A DNA stretch of 59,024 nt from Acetobacter fabarum (GTDB taxonomy: Bacteria > Pseudomonadota > Alphaproteobacteria > Acetobacterales > Acetobacteraceae): contig NZ_WOTG01000012.1 of the NCBI RefSeq assembly GCF_011516925.1, forward strand, positions 1-59,024, written 5' to 3'. Below are positions 54,867 through 59,024 of the stretch, piece by piece. A program made the position numbers and the translations under genes. The notes below the pieces were generated by a model, which was given only the letters and a program-made list of their open reading frames with translations, ran no database searches and was not told the origin of the DNA. The first letter of the stretch is position 1; every line of letters starts with the position of its first letter.

Positions 54867-54894
54867 AGGGGCTAACTGGTTGGCTAGCCCCTTT
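54867..54894. terminator. Hairpin between trhO and the zinc-ribbon gene
   Basis: GGGGCTA (54868-54874) pairs with TAGCCCC (54885-54891) around ten bases, followed by TTT on the plus strand. The genes around it are on the minus strand, so it would end the trhO transcript; the U-tract there is poor. Confidence 0.4.
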
Positions 54895-54943
54895 GCCTAC
54901 TCATTTACCGTGTTTGGCGGTGTGTGGGCGTTTGCCCCTGCAT

Positions 54944-56005
54944 TTAATCGCGCAGGCGGTCCAGAACTTTCTGGCGCAGGGTCTGCTGGCGTTCGAGTTC
55001 CTCCTCACGCAGCCTGCGCTTGCGTGCACGCTCCTGTGCCATGTTCATGCCCAGATGGGTTTCCCCCCTCTCGGCCGCCAGCCGGGTCTGGCGTTCACGC
55101 TCGGCATGGCGGGCGCGGTTGTGAGCACTTTGCGTGCCATGGCAATGCGGGCAGCTCACGCCTGCCTCATACTGGGCAGAGGCTTTGTCCTGAGGGGAGA
55201 GGGGGGCACGGCAGGCGTGGCATAGTTCCAGATTACCGGGTTTCAGGCCGTGCCCTACGGTCACGCGCTGGTCGAACACAAAGCATTCGCCACGCCACAG
55301 GCTTTCTTCCTGCGGAATGGTTTCCAGATATTTGAGAATACCACCTTCAAGGTGATACACGTCCTCCAGCCCTTCCGCCTTGGCAAAAGCGGTGGATTTT
55401 TCGCAGCGAATACCCCCTGTGCAGAACATGGCAACGCGGGGTTTGCGCCCCTGTGCCTCCAGTTGTTCGCGCTTCTGGCGGAACCATTCGGGGAATTCTC
55501 GGAACGTCTTTATTTTGGGGTCTACCGCACCTTCGAATGTACCAACGGCCACTTCGTAATCATTGCGGGTGTCGATCAGAATGGTGTCCGGGTGCTGGAG
55601 CAGGGCGTTCCAGTCCTTGGGAGCAACATAGGTACCAACAATGTGGTTGGGGTCGGTCCCTTCTATTCCCATGGTGACAATTTCTTTTTTCAAGCGGACC
55701 TTCATGCGCAGGAAGGGCATGGATGGCGCGCGGGAGAACTTGACCACAATATCCGCACAGCCGGGCAACTGGCGAATATGGGCCAGAACGGCCTCTATGC
55801 CTGCATCGCTGCCCGCTATGGTGCCGTTAATGCCTTCCCCCGCCAGTAGCAGAATACCTTTTACGCCGTTTGTCTCGCACGCCTGCAACAGTGGGCCGCG
55901 CAGGCCCGCCGGGTCTTTAAACCCTGTAAAGCGATAAAGAGCCGCCACACAGATGGGCAGATCAGCGGGGGTGTTGGTAACAGGCGGGACAGAACTGGCG
56001 GTCAC
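54944..56005 (-). CDS. trhO: TrhO, tRNA uridine-34 hydroxylase (rhodanese-like)
   Basis: A 353-residue protein. GTG 56005 is chosen for the AAGGAAC just upstream and because homology begins soon after ('[12 protein letters not shown]'); the open frame further up is remnant DNA. The N-terminal acylphosphatase-like part ('[12 protein letters not shown]') is followed by a rhodanese domain with the active cysteine C195 in '[12 protein letters not shown]'. A C-terminal extension with two CxxC pairs ('CHACRAP', 'CPHCHG') and a basic helical tail follows. TrhO hydroxylates U34 of tRNA using oxygen. Single gene. Confidence 0.9.
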   Translation of the reverse strand: MTASSVPPVTNTPADLPICVAALYRFTGFKDPAGLRGPLLQACETNGVKGILLLAGEGINGTIAGSDAGIEAVLAHIRQLPGCADIVVKFSRAPSMPFLRMKVRLKKEIVTMGIEGTDPNHIVGTYVAPKDWNALLQHPDTILIDTRNDYEVAVGTFEGAVDPKIKTFREFPEWFRQKREQLEAQGRKPRVAMFCTGGIRCEKSTAFAKAEGLEDVYHLEGGILKYLETIPQEESLWRGECFVFDQRVTVGHGLKPGNLELCHACRAPLSPQDKASAQYEAGVSCPHCHGTQSAHNRARHAERERQTRLAAERGETHLGMNMAQERARKRRLREEELERQQTLRQKVLDRLRD

Positions 56006-56174
56006 GGTATGTTCCTTGCAGGCATGTAAGGCGGTCCGGCCCTGCCAGTACATTCTGCTGGTGGAATGCAGCAGATCGCCTGACAGGCAGGCTCCTGCTT
56101 TAGCTGGCCACTTCCCTACCCGACAAGTGTTTTTAACCGGGCCTGTTTTGCCCACCAACAAGGGGCGGGCAGAT

Positions 56175-56512
56175 GGCTCTGTTGCACAATTCCAGCGATT
56201 GGGCGTGCTGCAATCTTTGAGGAGTTTTCTTACGCGACAGGGTGCGTGAGGGGGATTCCGAGGGCTGGAAGCGATTGAGGACGGCAATCCGGACATGAAC
56301 TCCGCTGACGACCGCGGCGCCCCGTCGGAAGACCTTCCCAATTCATGGACGGGTCAAACTACACCGTCAGACACCCACGCTTCTCCAGTGCTGCGTTTTA
56401 GGGGGACCAGTTCGTCGTTCGGTAGCGCGTGCGTTTCGGCTTGCTCATCACTCACAGCTAACAAACTGGATTCAAACAGGGAATCCCTTGCCAGTATTTC
56501 TGCAACAAAACC
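56175..56512 (-). mobile_element. Shrunken IS5-type element (internal deletion, MITE-like)
   Basis: Both ends carry related inverted repeats: GGCTCTGTTGCACAATT at 56175 and GGTTTTGTTGCAGAAAT read from 56512 on the minus strand (13 of 17 matches). Between them lie the first and last parts of an IS5-family transposase. The whole element is about 340 bases against roughly 1 kb for a complete one. I see no clear target duplication. Confidence 0.65.
56230..56448 (-). pseudogene. IS5-family transposase, N- and C-terminal ends joined
   Basis: From ATG 56448 the frame reads 'MSKPKRTRYRTTNWSP', stop, then 'NAALEKRGCLTV', stop, '[18 protein letters not shown]', a familiar IS5-family start with two stop codons. 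It then jumps directly to the family's end, 'VLNRF' in one frame and '[11 protein letters not shown]' before TAA at 56230-56232. The DDE catalytic core is gone. Confidence 0.75.
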
Positions 56513-56633
56513 CCGCCGCGTAGCAATCCAAGGTATGAGACCCTCTCTCTGCTCAAAATGCAGAGTGAAAATCAGGTCCAGGAACCAGCAATCAACACAC
56601 CAAAAACCCGAAATCAGGCAAAAGGGAAACCAA

Positions 56634-56963
56634 TCAACGGTTTTTCGATCCCTTCACATTTTCCATCAAATAAAAAAAATTTTTAATGGGTTCATCATTT
56701 ACTTTCCAGAAATCCAATTCTCCAAATTCATTTTTTTTTGTTAATAACAATGTGATAACAACAGGCGTCTCGTCTATATCTTTGGTTTCACATGTGGATA
56801 CAGCATGTACTGGGGAGTATATCGTACAGTAATCTGCCCGTATAGAACCCATCTCTTGGTTAACGACCCATACAAATTGATTACTACTCACATCCATACT
56901 CATCGGTATGGCTGAGTATAGTATTTTGCAAAAATACAGTTCACAATTGTTAATTATCCTCAT
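56634..56963 (-). CDS. Putative immunity protein of the orphan CdiA toxin
   Basis: A 109-residue acidic protein, start ATG 56963 with a perfect GGAGGAT site. It follows the CdiA toxin end by 133 bases on the same strand, the normal position for a contact-dependent-inhibition immunity gene. No family recognised. Very AT-rich like the toxin end, as expected for exchangeable toxin/immunity cassettes. Confidence 0.65.
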   Translation of the reverse strand: MRIINNCELYFCKILYSAIPMSMDVSSNQFVWVVNQEMGSIRADYCTIYSPVHAVSTCETKDIDETPVVITLLLTKKNEFGELDFWKVNDEPIKNFFYLMENVKGSKNR

Positions 56964-57096
56964 TTATCCTCCAAATATTAAAAGTCAAATCTTTAAAATT
57001 ATATAAATTGTACTAAAACCAAACTTCTCTGAAAGATATAAATCTTTCATTTTGTCCATCTTTAATACGTTTTATTTTTGGTATATACACTAGTAT

Positions 57097-57968
57097 TTAA
57101 TTTTTCACTTCTTCCTTGTTCAGCGGAGTTTCTTTTTCAATATGCCGCCATACATGATATTCTTGATTCGGATTTCTACCAAAAGATACCGCCCCAGAAT
57201 AACTTTGTGAATTATCAATTCCTTTAAGTTGTTCTTGTTCAACAACTTTTTTTCCGCTTCGGTCAGGTTTTCTGTGCCCGTTGGCGTTTTTGCCAGAAGC
57301 TCTTTTCTTCCCTCTGGTGTCGTCAACAGTCGGTTGACTTCACGAGCCTCTAAAAGCGCATTCTCCATCCTTGAAACGTCATTGTCACTAATAACCCGCG
57401 GCTGATTGGGATCTGTTAATGTTTGTAGTTCGGGGTTAGATGGATCCAGTTTGCGAGACCCCTTATTCGCTTCTTTTTCATCATTTTCGTTTGTCTGATT
57501 GAACTGCTGTATGGCTGACGCGTAGCCAGCACCAGTCAATGCATTGAGCATGGTGTGCCCAGAACCACCCGCAGCCGCTCCACCTGCGGCTCCAGCGCTG
57601 GCCCCTATCGTATTACTCAGCATGTTCTCAATCACACGCAGAGCATTCCCATCATTCGTGATGGCTTGTGCGACTGAGCCTGCCCACTCACGCGTTGCTA
57701 TCGCAGTTGCATCTCCCGCTGCCGTACCGGCAGCCGTTGCTCCGATATTCCCACCAGACAGCCCAGCTACCAGAGTGCTTCCTGCGGTTTCTAACCCTAT
57801 GCGCCCCCAGGCATTGCCGACATCTGTTGTACCAAAACCGGAAATCCCAGCATTATTCAGCGCATCGGAAATAACCCCGCCAACTTCACCCACGACCTGT
57901 GATCCGACCTGCTGGATCTGCAGGTCATTCTGCATCTTCTGTGCATCAAAGCTCGGGCAGATGCTCAA
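57097..57968 (-). pseudogene. CdiA/filamentous-haemagglutinin C-terminal fragment, frameshifted in the toxin domain
   Basis: The frame starting about 57968 contains the pre-toxin region of two-partner-secretion adhesins ('QIQQVGSQVVGEVGGVISDA', 'GSTLVAGLSGGNIGATAAGT', 'ASAGAAGGAAAGGSGHTMLN'). It has no secretion signal or repeats, so the long N-terminal part is missing. At a run of seven A (minus strand; 57248-57254) the sequence leaves frame. In the open frame it ends at 57120 with a basic, unlikely tail. With one more A it continues as 'EQLKGIDNSQSYSGAVSFGR' and 'NPNQEYHVWRHIEKE', ending at 57097. The second version looks like the true toxin end. Toxic activity is unknown. Confidence 0.75.
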
Positions 57969-58054
57969 ATCTATCTTTTTTGTAGTACTGAACCAATAAA
58001 GAGGAATATGCCGTTATCAGGCATGATTCAATATATAACGGATGCGGAATGATG

Positions 58055-58083
58055 TTGACAGCGTCCAAACCCTGTCCTTATTC
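58055..58083 (+). promoter_or_regulatory. Candidate sigma-70 promoter upstream of tonB2
   Basis: TTGACA (58055-58060), 17-base spacer, TTATTC (58078-58083). The -35 box is perfect and the -10 box matches three of six. It points toward the small frame at 58279 and the tonB start at 58527. Confidence 0.4.
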
Positions 58084-58278
58084 TGGAAATGTAACGAGTA
58101 GTTTATTCCATTCATCTCTAACCGTTTTTCATAACGGGAATAGATGTTTTTGTTAAGGAAAGGCAGCAGCATCGCGCGGTTTGCACTCTCTGTTCTGTTC
58201 CATTCCGGGGGAGCGGAAGGTGCGGATTCTGGCTTTTGTTCACCTCTGGCATGCCTGGATACGCATGGCCCATGAAGG

Positions 58279-58530
58279 ATGTGTGCTTATGAAAAAGACT
58301 TCTATAAGTTCGGCTTTTTTGTTTTGTGGCACTCGCCTCTGTTCGCGCAGGGGGGTCCTCTCATCGCCGGTGGTCCAGCAGGCCGGGGGTATGGCCGCGC
58401 AGGGTGCCGCCCCGGTACACCGCACCGGGGAGTGGGTAAAGGCGCATACCCTGCTCTTTGCTGGTTCATAAGTAAAAAAGAGAGGCAGATCATGCTTGTG
58501 GCTGGTTATGATAAAGAAGAACTGACATGA
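58279..58530 (+). CDS. Uncertain small reading frame before tonB2
   Basis: An 83-codon frame from ATG 58279 whose stop overlaps the tonB start by 4 bases (ATGA), which argues for translational coupling. Composition is odd (glycine- and arginine-rich, no family). A second frame, ATG 58289-58471, has a better ribosome site (AAGGA) and begins like a signal peptide (MKKTSISSAFLF). Only one or neither is real; a frameshift between them is also possible. Confidence 0.25.
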   Translation: MCAYEKDFYKFGFFVLWHSPLFAQGGPLIAGGPAGRGYGRAGCRPGTPHRGVGKGAYPALCWFISKKERQIMLVAGYDKEELT

Positions 58531-59024
58531 CAAATGAGCTTGAACAGCAAAAGAAGAAAGCTCAGCGGTATGATCTGGAGGTCGGTACTGCTGTTGTAGC
58601 TGGCGCTTTTATTGTTGTTCTTTTCCTGCACATTCTTGGCATATGGGGGCTGATCTCTGGAATGGGGAAGGGCGATAGCGCTCCACCACCACCCAAGCCG
58701 CCCATTCAGACGCGCGTTCTGCCGCCGCCCCCCCCTCCGCCGCCGCCTCCACCACCCCCGCCGGTTATGACGGTGCCTCCGCCGCCGTTCATTCCGCCGC
58801 CAAAGATCGAGGTGCCGCCGCCCCCCAAGCCACCCATGAAGCACGTGGCCCGCACACCGCCCAAGCAGCCTGTGGCTCCGCCAACCCAGACCGCAAAGGC
58901 CCCGCCCGCGGACACACCGCCCAATGATTCGCCCGATACAACGGCCGGAACATCGCCGCTGAACAATGTGCGCCCCGTCTATCCGCCAGAAATGGAGGAA
59001 GACAACATTGAAGGCCGCGTAACC
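58527..59024 (+). CDS. tonB: Second TonB-family energy transducer, 3' end outside the window
   Basis: From ATG 58527 the frame stays open to the last base (166 codons, no stop). A cytoplasmic start (MTNELEQQKKKAQRYDLEVG), one membrane helix at about 22-45 ('VVAGAFIVVLFLHILGIWGL') and a proline-rich spacer with 14 consecutive prolines. The beginning of the TonB domain follows ('NNVRPVYPPEMEEDNIEGRV'). It is distinct from the island copy at 29532. The poly-proline run would need EF-P for efficient translation. Confidence 0.88.
   Translation, partial: MTNELEQQKKKAQRYDLEVGTAVVAGAFIVVLFLHILGIWGLISGMGKGDSAPPPPKPPIQTRVLPPPPPPPPPPPPPPVMTVPPPPFIPPPKIEVPPPPKPPMKHVARTPPKQPVAPPTQTAKAPPADTPPNDSPDTTAGTSPLNNVRPVYPPEMEEDNIEGRVT

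Noticed and set aside
54944..56341. Longer TrhO starting at 56341
   Set aside because: The extra N-terminus would read through the IS5-type remnant and untranslated leader; GTG 56005 has a ribosome site and matches the family start.

Overview
The window looks like an acetic acid bacterium (Acetobacteraceae, most likely Acetobacter or a close relative). I infer this from alphaproteobacterial-type plasmid/ICE genes (ParB, DUF736, DUF3363 relaxase, TraG-CopG pair), proline-rich TonB proteins, an IS66 and an IS5-type remnant of the kinds common in this group, and moderately GC-rich core genes. The genus is inference.

Positions 97-35649 form one integrated element. It starts inside an intact initiator tRNA-Met (65-141) and ends at a displaced tRNA 3' fragment (35635-35679). 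Next to that end lies a tyrosine integrase (34283-35461, minus). A 34-bp near-identical repeat (212-245 and 35473-35506) sits just inside both ends, as expected for integrase arm sites. From left to right the element carries: (i) decayed regulator fragments; (ii) a WYL regulator followed by a tight operon of SNF2/DEAH helicase with DUF3883, a small HEPN-like protein, a DUF1156 adenine methyltransferase and a DUF499 ATPase with an N-terminal Swt1-like HEPN, which I read as an anti-phage system; (iii) an AT-rich three-gene module of two dynamin-like GTPases and a tail-anchored coiled-coil protein, which I cannot assign to a named system; (iv) a broken ICE backbone (IS66 remnant, frameshifted parB fused by deletion to a DUF736 tail, lytic transglycosylase, relaxase, TraG, CopG) interrupted by a Phd-VapC toxin-antitoxin pair and an abortive-infection HEPN protein; (v) a TonB/ExbB/ExbD/PepSY/Fur-like iron-uptake cluster whose first gene lost its 5' end where the trb secretion genes would be expected; (vi) an RND pump without an adaptor gene.

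To the right (35.7-59 kb) is core-like chromosome: two LysR regulators, a D-amino-acid transaminase, a periplasmic methyltransferase, an SDR and an S46 peptidase. A nine-gene operon (43.3-53.6 kb) follows for uptake and breakdown of guanidine or urea: ABC importer, NikR-like regulator, two DUF1989 proteins, biotin-dependent carboxylase and allophanate hydrolase. A perfect inverted repeat with NikR-operator geometry lies directly upstream of this operon, although the regulator lacks most nickel ligands. The last part holds a tautomerase, a zinc-ribbon membrane protein, TrhO, a shrunken IS5-type element, an orphan CdiA toxin end with its immunity gene (the toxin is broken by a frameshift in a homopolymer) and the start of a second tonB running off the window.

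The best leads for something undescribed are the GTPase/coiled-coil module, the HEPN gene embedded in the helicase-methyltransferase-DUF499 operon, and the NikR-like regulator with its operator.
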